Source of the DNA: Ramlibacter terrae
GTDB lineage: Bacteria > Pseudomonadota > Gammaproteobacteria > Burkholderiales > Burkholderiaceae_C
Assembly (NCBI GenBank): GCA_013127575.1
Contig: CP053418.1
Span: 2,232,001 to 2,296,000, forward strand
Length of the DNA stretch: 64,000 bases
Reading direction: 5' to 3'
Positions 39,068-49,196 of the stretch are shown in pieces; position 1 is the first letter of the stretch, and every line of letters starts with the position of its first letter. Below the pieces are notes generated by a model. The model was not told where the DNA came from and made no database searches. It saw only the letters and a program-made list of their open reading frames with translations. The translations under genes were made by a program, and so were the position numbers.

Positions 39068-39756
39068 ATGAACGGCAACCCCCGCTTTTTGCCTTGATTC
39101 CGTGCGCCGGCAACGGCAGCCGCGCGGGCACGGCCGGGCCCAAGCAGTACGAGCGCGTGGCCGGCCAGCCGATGGTGTGGCACACGCTGTCGGCCTTTGC
39201 CGGCGTCAAGCGCATCGCGCGCACGCTGGTGGTCGTCGCGGCCGGCGACGGCTTCTTCGAACGCAATCCGTCGACGTCGGCGCTGGTGGTGCCCTGCGGC
39301 GGCGCCACCCGCGCGGCGTCGGTCACCAACGGCCTGCGCGAACTGCGCCGGGTGGGCGCCACCGAGGACGACTGGGTGCTGGTGCACGACGCCGCGCGTT
39401 GCCTCATCACGCCCGAACTGGTGGACCGGCTGATCGACGCCTGCGTGAACGACGAAGTGGGCGGCCTGCTGGCGCATCCGCTGGCGGACACGCTGAAGAT
39501 CGCCGATGGCGACCGCGTCGCCTCCACGCTGCAGCGCGACGGCAAGTGGCTGGCGCAGACACCGCAGATGTTCCGGCTCGGCATGCTGCGGCAGGCGCTG
39601 GAAGGCGCGAACGAGACGGTCACCGACGAAGCCAGCGCCATCGAAGCGATGGGGCTGAAGCCGCTGCTGGTGCCCGCGGGCGCGCAGAATTTCAAGGTCA
39701 CCTATCCTGAAGACTTCGCGATGGCGGAGGCCGTGCTGCGCGGCCGGGTCCCTTGA
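39068..39756 (+). CDS. ispD: 2-C-methyl-D-erythritol 4-phosphate cytidylyltransferase
   Basis: About 229 residues, third step of the MEP isoprenoid pathway: CTP plus MEP gives CDP-ME. The nucleotide loop reads [19 protein letters not shown]; other family segments are [36 protein letters not shown] and the C-terminal [19 protein letters not shown]. The ATG at 39068 is only in frame if one T is restored in the T-run near 39090 (giving [15 protein letters not shown]). The stop overlaps the ispF ATG (TGATG), the usual ispD-ispF coupling. Confidence 0.93.
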
Positions 39757-40237
39757 TGCAGTTGCGCATCGGCGAAGGCTGGGACACGCACGCCCCGGTG
39801 CCGGGGCGCAAGCTCGTGCTGGGCGGCGTGGAGATTCCGTACGACCGCGGGCTGCTCGGTCACTCGGATGCGGACGCCTTGCTGCACGCGATCACCGATG
39901 CGCTGTTCGGCGCTGCGGGGCTGGGCGACATCGGCCGGCACTTTCCCGACACGGATGAACGCTTTCGCGGCGCCGATTCCGTCGTGCTGCTGCAGGAGGC
40001 GGTGCGCCGCGTGCGGGAGCAGGGCTGGGAGATCGTCAATGTCGACAGCACCATCGTGGCGCAGGCCCCGAAGCTGGCGCCGCACATCGAAGCCATGCGC
40101 ACCCGCACCGCGGAAGCGCTCGGCGTCGCGGCGGGCCAGTCAACGTGAAGGCGAAGACGGCGGAGAAGCTCGGGCCCGTGGGGATGGGGCAGAGCATCGA
40201 GGCAAGGGCGGTGGTTTTGTTGTCATCCCGGGCTTGA
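39756..40237 (+). CDS. ispF: 2-C-methyl-D-erythritol 2,4-cyclodiphosphate synthase
   Basis: About 160 residues. Zinc ligands and fold signature appear in [19 protein letters not shown] (D-x-H), [19 protein letters not shown] and [19 protein letters not shown]; the C-terminus reads [20 protein letters not shown] after one repair near 40140 (CCAGG read as CCAG). It closes CDP-ME 2-phosphate to the cyclodiphosphate. The last codons (SSRA and TGA) are part of the palindromic repeat beginning at 40221, so the C-terminus differs from the usual AVVLL-type end. Confidence 0.93.
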
Positions 40238-40299
40238 CCCGGGATCCATCGGCGCCCGCGCGGCAGCCATGGATTGCGGCTCGAGGCCGCAACGACAGG
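40221..40299. repeat. dispersed palindromic intergenic repeat, copy 3 (paired arms)
   Basis: Arm 1 GTCATCCCGGGCTTGACCCG plus GGATCCATCG, then arm 2 CATGGATTGCGGCTCGAGGC plus CGCAACGACAGG. It is closely similar to the copy at 15974-16050, including the ATCCATCG linker and the CATGGATTGCGG start of arm 2. It overlaps the last codons of ispF and ends five bases before the convergent envZ stop. Confidence 0.75.
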
Positions 40300-40303
40300 G
40301 TTT

Positions 40304-41766
40304 TCAGCTCGCCGTCTCCGCCTGCCACTGCACGTTGTTGTTGTTCCCGCCCGGAACCGGCGGCATCTGCCGCGGACGCTGCAGCTTGATGTGCGCGGCC
40401 GGCCGCCCGACGTGGTGTTCGCCAGCGCGAAGATCCCGCCCATGCGCTGCACCGTCTTGTCGACGATGGCCGGGCCCAACCCTGCACCCGTCGCCGCCGT
40501 CCGAGCCGCATCGCCGCGGAAGAACGGCTTCACGAGGTTCGGCAAGGCTTCGGGCGACACGCCCATGCCGTGGTCGCGCACCTTCAGCAGCACCCATTCG
40601 TTGCGCGCGCGCGCCGCGATGTCGACCACCGCGATACCGGTCTCGGGCGTCTTGCCGTAGCGGCGGGCGTTCTCCAGCAGGTTGGAGATCACGCGGGCCA
40701 GTTCCACTTCGTCGGCCAGCACCTGCACGTTCTTGGGCAGGTCGAGGTTCACGCGGATGTCGCCGTGGTCCTCGATGGCGTACATGCACGCCTCGATCAC
40801 GTCGTTGAGCACCACGGGCTTGAGCTCCGCGTGGTCGGGCCGCGCGTAGTCGAGAAACTTGTCGATGATGGCGTCGAGCTGGTCGATGTCGGCCGCCATG
40901 TGGTCGCGCGCGTCGGCGTCGACCACGCTCATCTCGGTTTCCAGCCGCAGGCGCGCCAGCGGCGTGCGCAGGTCGTGCGAAATGCCGGCGAGCATGACGG
41001 CGCGGTCCTGTTCGATCTTGGCAAGCTGCTGCGCCATGCGATTGAAGCCGATGTTCACCTCGCGGATTTCGCTGGTGACGGCCTTCTCGTCGAGCCGGCT
41101 GGCGTCGAAGTCGCCGTCGCGCACGCGGCTGGCCGCGAACGACAGCTGCTTGAGCGGCCGGTTGATCAGCCGCGCGATCACCGCCGCGCCCGCCAGCGAA
41201 AGCGCCGCCGCCGTGATCAGCCACACCAGCCACGTCTTGCCGCCCACCTGCGAAAAGCGGGTGCGGTCCATCAGCATCCAGTAGTCGTCGCGGTCGATCC
41301 GGAAGCCGATCCACAGGCCTTCTTCCTGGTTGACGCGGCTGGCCATGATCGTGCCGCCGCCGAGCCGGCTGACCAGCTCGTCGATGATGCGGCGGTCCAT
41401 GGCGCTGGCGGACAGCGGTGCGAAGCGGTCCTTCGGTTCGCGCGGCAGGATGCGCACGCCTTCCTGGTCGGCCAGCGTCTTGATCAGCGACACGCGCGCG
41501 ATCGGGTCGGCGTGCACCAGGGCCGCGCGGCTCAAGTTGACGAGCGAGGCGATCTGCTGCGCCGTCTGCACCGCGCGCGGCTCGAATTCGAGCGCGCGGA
41601 AGGTCTGCAGCCACGCGACGATGGAGCCGATCAGCAGCAGCGACAGCAGGAAGAAGGTGCGCCAGAAGAGCGACAGCCCCGGGCGGGGCCGCATCTCCAG
41701 CGGTGCCGGCGCCGTTTCCAGCGGCGCCGGACTGGTGGCCTCGCCGTTCACGGCGCCGCGGATCAA
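40304..41766 (-). CDS. envZ: EnvZ-like sensor histidine kinase
   Basis: About 487 residues, two transmembrane helices (TFFLLSLLLIGSIVAWLQ and LVWLITAAALSLAGAAVIA) flanking a periplasmic domain, HAMP (RLINRPLKQLSFAASRVRDG), HisKA with the phospho-His in AGISHDLRTPLARLRLETEM and a HATPase (VISNLLENARRYG, VRDHGMGVSPEAL, ATGAGLGPAIVDK). The G2 box has Pro where EnvZ usually has Gly-Leu-Ala. With OmpR it senses osmolarity or envelope state. The TTG start overlaps the ompR stop (TTGA). The break at about 40401 (CCTGG read as CCGG) separates the tail QMPPVPGGNNNNVQWQAETA. Confidence 0.9.
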
Positions 41767-42492
41767 CCCGCCCCGTCCGGAACGAACACGTAGCCCACGC
41801 CCCAGACGGTCTGGATGTAGCGGGGCGACGCCGGATCCGCTTCGATCAGCTTGCGCAGGCGCGAGACCTGCACGTCGAGGCTGCGGTCGAAGGGTTCGAA
41901 CTCACGGCCACGGGCCAGCTGGGCCAGCTTCTCGCGCGACAGCGGCTGGCGCGGGTGCCGCACCAGCGCCTTGAGCATGGCGAATTCGCCGGTGGTCAGC
42001 GGCAGCTCTTCCCCGTTCTTGCGCAGCGTGCGGGCGCCGAGGTCGAAGGCGAAGGGGCCGAAGGAAACGACTTCGTTGTCCGAAGAGGGCGCGCCGGGCG
42101 CTTCCTGCGCCGGGCGGCGGCGCAGCACCGCATGGACGCGGGCCAGCAGCTCGCGCGGGTTGAACGGCTTGCCGAGGTAGTCGTCGGCGCCGACTTCCAG
42201 CCCGACGATGCGGTCGACGTCCTCGCCCTTGGCGGTGAGCATGATGATCGGGGTGCGGTCGTTGGCGGCGCGCAGCCGCCGGCAGATGGAGAGGCCGTCT
42301 TCGCCCGGCATCATCAGGTCGAGCACGATGAGGTCGGCGGTTTCGCGCAGCATCAGGCGGTTGAGCGCCTTGCCGTCTTCGGCGGGATCACCTCGAAGCC
42401 TTCTGGGTCAGGTACCGACGCAGGAGATCGCGGATGCGCGCATCGTCGTCGACGACGAGGATCTTGTCCGTGCGGGCTGCAGCTTGGGTCAT
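41763..42492 (-). CDS. ompR: OmpR-like response regulator
   Basis: About 243 residues. Receiver: KILVVDDDARIRDLLRRYL, phospho-acceptor Asp in LIVLDLMMPGEDGLSI, Thr in IIMLTAKGEDVD and Lys in YLGKPFNPRELLARV. Winged-helix effector: LTTGEFAMLKALVRHPRQPL, FDRSLDVQVSRLRKLIEADP and YIQTVWGVGYVFV. Breaks at about 42404 (CCAGG read as CCAG) and 42385 (CCTGG read as CCCG) restore GFEVILAEDGKALNRLML. It is transcribed ahead of envZ and divergently from the SIMPL gene. Confidence 0.92.
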
Positions 42493-42509
42493 GGTTCTCC
42501 CGAATCCAA

Positions 42510-42587
42510 TTTGTAACAGCGGCCATTCTGAAGCCCTGTCGAGCTCGACAAGGGCATTTCCGGGGTTGCTTTTCACAGTGTTACAAG
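42510..42587. promoter_or_regulatory. candidate regulatory inverted repeats in the ompR/SIMPL divergent region
   Basis: TTTGTAACA at 42510-42518 and TGTTACAAG at 42579-42587 are inverted copies (TTGTAACA / TGTTACAA) 60 bases apart in the 175-base gap between two divergent genes. The GTTACA core resembles the repeated half-sites recognised by OmpR-type regulators, so autoregulation is plausible. This is pattern-based inference; no binding data are implied. Confidence 0.35.
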
Positions 42588-42667
42588 TTTTGCTCACCAC
42601 CGAAAGGCTTCATCTGCGCTATGCGTGGGCCCGCTAGCATCCGCGCACCAACCATAAGGAATCCCTG

Positions 42668-43377
42668 ATGAAGAAAGTCCAAGCCCTCCTGCTTTGCTGC
42701 GCCTTGCTCGCCCCCGCGGGCGCCGCCCTCGCGCAAGGCGCCGTGCTGCCGCAGCCGCAGAACGTGCTGCAGCTGCAGGCGACCGGCACGGTGGAAGTGC
42801 AGCAGGACCTGCTGACGATCAACCTCACCACCACGCGCGAGGGCCCCGACGCCGCCCGGTGCAGGCGCAGCTGAAGACGGCGCTCGACGCGGCCCTCGCC
42901 GAGGCTCGCAAGACGGCACAACCGGGCCAGATGGACGTGAGAACCGGAAACTTCGCGCTCTATCCGCGTCACAACCGCGACGGCAAGATGAGCGGCTGGA
43001 GCGGCACCGCCGAGCTGGTGCTGGAAGGGCGCGACTTCCCGCGCATCACGCAGGCCGCCGGCAAGATCCAGACGATGACGATGGGCGGCGTGGGCTTCGG
43101 CCTGAGCCGCGAGGCGCGCGCCAAGGTCGAGACCGAAGCGCAGACGCTCGCGATCGAGCGCTTCAAGGCCAAGGCGAACGAACTCGCCAAGGGCTTCGGC
43201 TTTGCCGGCTATACCTTGCGCGAAGTCGCCGTGAACGCCAACGACCGGGGCTTCCAGCCGCGTCCGCGCATGCAGGCGATGGAGGCCAAGGGCATGGCCA
43301 CGGATGCGTCGGTGCCCGTGGAGGCCGGCAAGACGAGCGTGGTGGTCACGGTCTCCGGCTCGGTCCAGTTGCGCTGA
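42668..43377 (+). CDS. SIMPL (DUF541) periplasmic protein, YggE-like
   Basis: About 236 residues. Signal peptide (VQALLLCCALLAPAGAALAQ), then the SIMPL/DUF541 domain: LQATGTVEVQQDLLTINLTT, the conserved FALYPRHNRDGKMSGWSGTA, and FKAKANELAKGFGFAGYTLR. The family is linked to oxidative-stress defence and outer-membrane-related functions in a few species; mechanism unknown. One break at about 42860 (CCAGG read as CCGG) restores DAAQVQAQL. It is divergent from ompR. Confidence 0.85.
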
Positions 43378-43420
43378 AGTCCGACACGGCGGCCCGGCCG
43401 TAGCGCCTAAGCTGCGGGCA

Positions 43421-44402
43421 ATGTCCGCCGTCTTGCCCGAACCCGAACTCCAGCCGCCGCGTGCAGCCAGGCCCGGGCCGAACTGTTCATCGTGATGAAC
43501 CGGGGTTCGGGCCACAACGAGAAGGACGAGGTGCGGGAGGCGATCGAGGCCGAGCTGAAGAACGCCGGCCGCCGCTACCGCTTCATCCCGGTCGCGCCCG
43601 GCGAGATCGTGCAGGCCTGCCAGCACGCCGCGCGGCTTGCCAAGGAGCACGAAGGCGTGGTCGTCGGCGTCGGCGGCGACGGCACCATCAGCTGCGCGGC
43701 CCGGGCGGCGCTGGCGCACGACTGCCCGCTTGGCGTGATCGCGCAGGGCACCTTCAACCTGTTCGCCCGCACGCACGGCCTGCCGCTCGAGGCGGCGGCG
43801 GCGGCGCGGGCCCTGCTGCACGCGAGCCCGGAAGACGTGCAGGTCGGGCTGGTGAACCAGCGCGCCTTCTGGTGAACGCGTCCGTCGGGCTCTATCCCAA
43901 GCTGCTGGCCGACCGCGAGGTCGTCAAGCAGAAGCTGGGCCGGCGCCGCTGGATCGCGATGCTGGCCGGCCTGGTCACGCTGTTCGAATGGCGGCTGCAG
44001 TTGCGGCTGGACGTCGACCTCGACGGCACCATCACGCGCCTGCGCACGCCCAGCCTGTTCATCTGCAACAACCGGCTCCAGCTCGACCGGCTCGGCATCG
44101 ACGCCGAGGTGCTCGACCAGCTCGGCGAAGGCCGGCTCGTCGGCCTGCTCGTGCCCACCCTGAAGCTCGGCACCAAGCTGCGGCTGGTGGTGCGTGCCAT
44201 CCTGGGCAAGCTGGGCGACACCCGGGAGCTGCAAAGCTTCACGCTGCGGACACTCAACGTGGGGACGCGCAATGCGAAGCGGCTGAAGGTGGCCACCGAC
44301 GGCGAAGTGCAGTGGATGCAATTGCCGCTGCGCTTCACGGTGTCCCCGCGGCCATTGAAGCTGATGCTGCCGCCGGCGGAAGAGCGGATGCCGATCGAAT
44401 GA
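43421..44402 (+). CDS. diacylglycerol/lipid kinase family protein
   Basis: About 327 residues. The catalytic N-domain shows LFIVMNRGSGHNEKDEVREA (nucleotide region) and VVVGVGGDGTISCAARAALA with the GGDGT motif, followed by PLGVIAQGTFNLFARTHGLP; the C-terminal beta sandwich includes LVNASVGLYPKLLADREVVK and PSLFICNNRLQLDRLGID. Members phosphorylate diacylglycerol, sphingosine or related lipids. The G-D-G-T is followed by F-N-L-F where many have N-D. Breaks at about 43463 and 43872 (CCTGG read as CTGG). Its stop overlaps the next ATG (ATGA). Confidence 0.85.
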
Positions 44403-45211
44403 CGGTGCTGCTCCATATCTCCGACACGCACTTCGGCACCGAGGAAGCGCCCGTGGTGGCCGCCTTGCTGAAGCTCGCGCACCACCAGAAGCCCGACGCG
44501 GTGATCCTGAGCGGCGACATCACGCAGCGCGCGCGCACGGTGCAGTTCGAGGCCGCGCGTGCGTTCTGCGATTCGCTGGGCGTGCCCCACCTGCTGACGC
44601 TGCCGGGCAATCACGACATTCCGCTGTACAACATCGCCGCCCGCCTGTTCTGGCCCTATGCCGGCTACACCGCCGCGTTCGGGAACAACCGGAGCCGGAG
44701 CTGGAGTTCGGCGACGTGATCGTGGTCGGCGTCAACACCACCCGGCCGCACCGGCACAAGGACGGCGCGGTGTCGGCCAAGCAGGTCAACCGCGTGGTCA
44801 AACGCTTCCACGCCGCCCGCCGCGAGCAGCTGAGGGTGGTCGTCACCCACCAGCCGGCCTGCGTGATGCGCCCGGAAGACGAGAAGGACCGGCTGCACGG
44901 CGGCGAGGTCGCGGTGCAGTCGTGGGCGCGGGCCGGCGCCGACCTCGTGCTCGGCGGCCACATCCACCTGCCGTACGTGAGCGACCTGTGCGCGCGCGCC
45001 AACGGCACGCCGCGCGCGCTCTACTGCCTGCAGGCCGGCACCGCCGTGTCGCGCCGGGTCCGGCACGGAACGCCCAACTCCGTGAACATGGTCCGCTGGA
45101 CGCCGCCCGCGGAGGGCCAGCCGCGCATCGTCCGGGTGGAGCGCTGGGATTACGACGGCGGACGACCGCTTCGAGGAAAGCAAGTCGCGGGAGCTGGTGC
45201 TGGGGGAATAG
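44399..45211 (+). CDS. calcineurin-like metallophosphoesterase
   Basis: About 271 residues with every motif of the dimetal fold: HISDTHFGTEE, VILSGDITQRA, LLTLPGNHDIPL, VVVTHQPACVM and LVLGGHIHLPYV. It resembles the CpdA/Icc cyclic-nucleotide phosphodiesterase group, but the substrate could be another phosphodiester or a phospholipid, given its coupling to the lipid kinase gene (ATGA overlap). Breaks at about 44690 (CCTGG read as CCGG, giving GNNLEPELEF) and 45165. Confidence 0.85.
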
Positions 45212-45280
45212 GCGCCGCGGGATGCTTTACGATGGAGCGAACCAAGCAGGCAGCCACGCTGCCCCGCCTCTTTCGCATCC

Positions 45281-46224
45281 ATGACCGTACCCACGCTGAA
45301 CCACGTCACCTGCCCGGACAGCGCCGGCAGCCATCGCATGGCGTACTGGCTGTGGGGCGACGAGGACGCCGCCCACGTGGTCGTTTGCGTCCACGGCCTG
45401 TCGCGACAGGGCCGCGACTTCGACACCTGGCGCAGGCGCTGCTCGAACGCAGCCCGGTGCCGCTGCGCATCGCCTGTCCCGACGTCGTCGGCCGCGGCCG
45501 CAGCGACTGGCTGGTCGAGCCGATGGGCTATGGCATTCCGACCTACGTGTCCGACATGCTCCATTTGCTGGAACAGTTGCACGCGGCGGCCCCGGTCGCC
45601 ACGCTCGACTGGGTCGGCACCAGCATGGGCGGCCTGATCGGCATGGCGCTGTGCGGCACGCCCAGCCTGCCGCTGCCCGTGCCCGTGCGCCGGCTGGTGC
45701 TCAACGACGTGGGGCCGGAGATCCAGTGGAGCGCGCTCGAGCGCATCGGCGCCTACCTCGGCCGCTCCGGCAAGTTCGAAACCGTGCAGCACGCCGCCGA
45801 TGCGATGTGGCAGGTGTCGCAGGGCTTCGGCCCCCACACCCCCGAGCAGTGGCTGGCGCTGTCGCATGCCATGGTGCGACCGCTGCAGGCCGGCGGCTTC
45901 GTGCTGCACTACGACCCCTCGATCGCCGTGCCGTTCCGGACGCTGGACGAGGCTGCCGCGCGGGCTGGGCAGGCCGCGCTGTGGCAGCTCTATGACGCGA
46001 TCCGCGCGCGCACGCTGGTGCTGCGCGGGGCCGAGTCGGACCTGCTCACCGCCGCCACCGCGCAAGCCATGACGCAGCGCGGCCCGCAGGCCGCGCTGGT
46101 GGAGTTCGAGGGCGTGGGCCACGCGCCCACCCTGATCGCCGACGACCCGGTGGAGGCGGTCGCCTCCTTCCTGCTGCCAACCGAATCCGATCCCGATGAA
46201 AAGCCAGGCCGCGGAACAGGCTGA
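45281..46224 (+). CDS. alpha/beta hydrolase
   Basis: About 315 residues. Elements: [19 protein letters not shown] (oxyanion loop), [13 protein letters not shown], the nucleophile elbow [14 protein letters not shown] (Ser), acid in [17 protein letters not shown] and the catalytic His in [14 protein letters not shown]. It is an esterase or lactonase-like enzyme of unknown substrate. The break at about 45427 (CCCTGG read as CCTGG) restores the N-terminal third. The 3' end overlaps the relA start by 29 bases, so the two may be co-transcribed. Confidence 0.8.
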
Positions 46225-48391
46225 AGCCGCCGGCGTCCCCGAAGCCGTCGCCGCCGCCGAGCAGGCGCTGCCGCACCAGGCCAACGCGCTGGCGCGGGCG
46301 CGCGCGTTCGCCGAACCGCTGATCGCCGGCGAGACGCTGGAGACCGGCGAGAACACGCTCGTGCATGCCGACGCCGTCGCCGAGATCCTCAAGTCCATGG
46401 GCGGCAGCGAGGCGATGCAGGCGGCCAGCTACGGTCTACGCCTGCCCGCACCTGAACAAGCCGCAGGAAGTGATCTCCAAGGCCTTCGGCGAAAGCTATG
46501 CCGCGCTGGCGCTGGAGACGACCAAGCTGGTGCGCGTGCAGCAGCAGGCGCGCGGCGCCGGCGACGCGGTGTACTCCGCGGACGATCCGCGGGCGCAGAC
46601 CGAGACGGTGCGCAAGATGCTGCTGGCGTTCTCGCGCGACCTGCGGGTGGTGCTGCTGCGGCTGGCCTCGCGCCTGCAGACGCTGCGCTTCTTCGCGGCC
46701 ACAGAAGCGCGCGGTCGCGCCCAGCGTGGCGCGCGAGGCGCTGCACGTGTCGCACCGCTCGCCAACCGGCTCGGTATCTGGCAGCTGAAGTGGGAGATGG
46801 AAGACCTGGCCTTCCGCTTCACGGAGCCCGAGACCTACCGGCAGGTGGCGGGCTGGCTCGACGAGAAGCGCGTGGAGCGCGAAGACTACGTGCAGCAGCT
46901 GCGCGCCGGGCTCGAGGCGGAGCTGCGCGAGCAGGGCATCCGCGCCGAGGTGCACGGCCGGCCCAAGCACATCTACAGCATCGTCAAGAAGATGCGCGGC
47001 AAGTCGCTCGGGTTCGAGCAAGTGCTGGACATCCGGGCGCTGCGCGTGATCGTCCCGGACGTCAAGGACTGCTACGCCGCGCTGGCCGGGTGCACTCCCG
47101 CTTCACGCCGATCGAGGCCGAGTTCGACGACTACATCGCGCGGCCGAAGCCGAACGGCTACCAGTCGCTGCACACGGTGGTGCGCGACGCCGGCGGCAGG
47201 CCGATCGAGATCCAGATCCGCACGCAGGCCATGCACGACCACGCCGAGCATGGCGTCGCGGCGCACTGGGCGTACAAGGAAGCGGGGCAGAAGGGCTACG
47301 CCGGCGTCACGGCCAGCGGCGAATACGACACCAAGATCGCGGTGCTGCGGCAACTGCTGGCGTGGGAGCGCGACTGGCCGGTTCCGCCGATGGCCTGTTC
47401 GAAGACCGCATCTACGTGCTGACGCCGCAGGCGGCGGTGGTCGAACTGCCGCAGGGCGCCACGCCGGTGGACTTCGCGTACACGCTGCACACCAACCTGG
47501 GTCACCGTTGCCGGGGTGCGCGCGTCGACGGCGCGATGGTTCCGCTCAACACGCAGCTGCGCAACGGGCAGACGGTGGAGATCGTCGCCGCCAAGGAAGG
47601 CGGCCCGTCGCGCGACTGGCTGAACGCCGAACTGGGCTTCCTCGCCAGCCACCGCGCCAGGTCGAAGGCGCGCGCTGGTTCAACGAACAGGTGCGGCACG
47701 AGACGGTGGCGCGCGGCCGCGAGCTGGTCGAGCGGCTGCTGCAGCGCGAGCCGCACGGCCCTGAAGCTGGACGACCTCGCGTCGCGCCACGGGCTTCAAG
47801 TCGGCCGAAGACCTGTTCGACGTGGTCGGCAAGGACGAGTTTTCGCTGCGCACGATCGAGCTGCTGCTGAACCCGCCGGCGGAAGTGCCGCAGCAGGACG
47901 AGGTGCTGCTGAAGAAGCCGCGCGCGCCGTCGAAATCGGGCAAGGGCGGCGTGCTGGTGGTGGGCGTGGACTCGCTGATGACGCAGCTGGCCAAGTGCTG
48001 CAAGCCGGCGCCGCCGGACCCCATCGGCGGGTTCGTCACGCGCGGCAAGGGCGTGAGCATCCACCGCCACGACTGCTCCAACTTCCGCCAGCTCGCCACC
48101 CGCACCCCGGAACGCGTGATCGACGTGGAGTGGGGCACGCCCAAGTCGGTGGAAGCCGCCGTCTACCCGGTCGATGTCTCCATCGAAGCGGCCGACCGGC
48201 AAGGCCTGCTGCGCGACATCTCCGAGGTGTTCGCCAAGGAAAAGATGAACGTGATCGGCGTGCAGACGCAGTCGGTCAAGGGCACGGCACGGATGACGTT
48301 CACGGTGGAGATCGTGGACTCGCAGCGCCTCGCGAAGGTGCTGGGCATCGTCAACGAAGTGCAGGGCGTGCGATCGGCGCGGAGAAGGTAG
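46196..48391 (+). CDS. relA: (p)ppGpp synthetase RelA
   Basis: About 735 residues. The N-terminal HD region is present but degenerate ([15 protein letters not shown], then [20 protein letters not shown]) and lacks the H-D pair for hydrolysis, as in RelA rather than SpoT. The synthetase domain shows [38 protein letters not shown] and [23 protein letters not shown] ([20 protein letters not shown]), zinc-finger/helical ([20 protein letters not shown]) and ACT ([20 protein letters not shown]) domains follow. It makes (p)ppGpp on starved ribosomes. Breaks at about 46431, 46703, 47085, 47375, 47658, 47765 and 47793; four or more fit CCWGG. Confidence 0.95.
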
Positions 48392-48403
48392 GGTTTTTCA
48401 GGC

Positions 48404-48409
48404 TATACT
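48404..48409 (+). promoter_or_regulatory. possible -10 element for tRNA-Val
   Basis: TATACT, 16 bases ahead of the tRNA 5' end, is close to the sigma-70 -10 consensus; no good -35 is visible at the expected distance. It lies 13 bases after the relA stop. Confidence 0.4.
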
Positions 48410-48425
48410 TGCGGGCTTCAACGAC

Positions 48426-48502
48426 AGGCGCGTAGCTCAGCTGGTTAGAGCACCACCTTGACATGGTGGGGGTCGTTGGTTCGAGTCCAATCGCGCCTAC
48501 CA
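48426..48502 (+). tRNA. tRNA-Val (GAC)
   Basis: 77-base cloverleaf: acceptor AGGCGCG paired with CGCGCCT, D arm GCTC-AGCTGGTTAGA-GCAC, anticodon stem CCACC-TTGACAT-GGTGG with anticodon GAC, T arm ATTGG-like GTTGG-TTCGAGT-CCAAT, encoded ACCA end. All stems pair. It stands alone between relA and phaR; no integrase or attachment-site duplication is seen nearby. Confidence 0.95.
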
Positions 48503-48631
48503 TTTTCGTTTCTCGCCACCGCATCCCGGCCCTTCCGTAAGGGTTAAACCCCGGGCTTGCGGCCGAGCTCCTCCCTAGAATCTGCTGCAATGCAATAGCG
48601 GGCTTCGTGGCCCGTGCGAGGAGCCTCGTTC

Positions 48632-49168
48632 GTGACGACCAAGAAGACCAGCGGCGCGCCCAAGCCGGCCCAGCGGGTGATCAAGAAGTACCCGAACCGC
48701 CGGCTCTACGACACCGACACCTCCACCTACATCACGCTCGCCGAAGTCAAGCAGCTGGTGCTGGACAACCAGTCCTTCATCGTGCGCGACGCCAAGACCA
48801 ACGAAGACCTGACGCGCAGCATCCTGCTGCAGATCATTCTCGAAGAGGAAGCGGGCGGCGCGCCGATGTTCAGCGAAGCGGCGCTGGCCAACATCATCCG
48901 GTTCTACGGGCACGCCATGCAGGGCTTCATGGGGAACTACCTCGAGAAGAACGTGCAGGCCATCACCGACATGCAGGCCCAGATGGCCGCCCAGTCGAAG
49001 ACGCTGACGCCGGAAGCCTGGGCCAAGTTCATGACCCTGCAGAACCCCATGATGTCGGGGATGATGGGCAACTACACGGAACAGTCCAAGACCATGTTCG
49101 AGCAGATGCAGGAGCAGATGCAGAAACAGACCGAGCAGATGCTCGGCGCATTCGGGATCAAGAAATAA
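48632..49168 (+). CDS. phaR: polyhydroxyalkanoate synthesis repressor PhaR
   Basis: Intact 178-residue protein. The PHB/PHA accumulation regulator DNA-binding domain is complete ([40 protein letters not shown]), followed by the accumulation-regulator repeat domain ([35 protein letters not shown]) and a Gln/Met-rich coiled tail ([20 protein letters not shown]). It represses phasin genes and binds PHB granules. The GTG at 48632 is chosen because AGGAG lies 8 bases upstream; a GTG at 48614 would add six residues. Confidence 0.93.
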   Translation: MTTKKTSGAPKPAQRVIKKYPNRRLYDTDTSTYITLAEVKQLVLDNQSFIVRDAKTNEDLTRSILLQIILEEEAGGAPMFSEAALANIIRFYGHAMQGFMGNYLEKNVQAITDMQAQMAAQSKTLTPEAWAKFMTLQNPMMSGMMGNYTEQSKTMFEQMQEQMQKQTEQMLGAFGIKK

Positions 49169-49196
49169 GTCTTTTCATTACTGGGACAATAGGGGG

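Noticed and set aside
15974..40299. CRISPR-like array from the repeated palindromes
   Set aside because: Copies are thousands of bases apart, without regular spacers or cas genes.
46196..46500. Bifunctional SpoT/Rsh with hydrolase activity
   Set aside because: The HD residues required for hydrolysis are not present in the N-terminal domain; the layout fits RelA.
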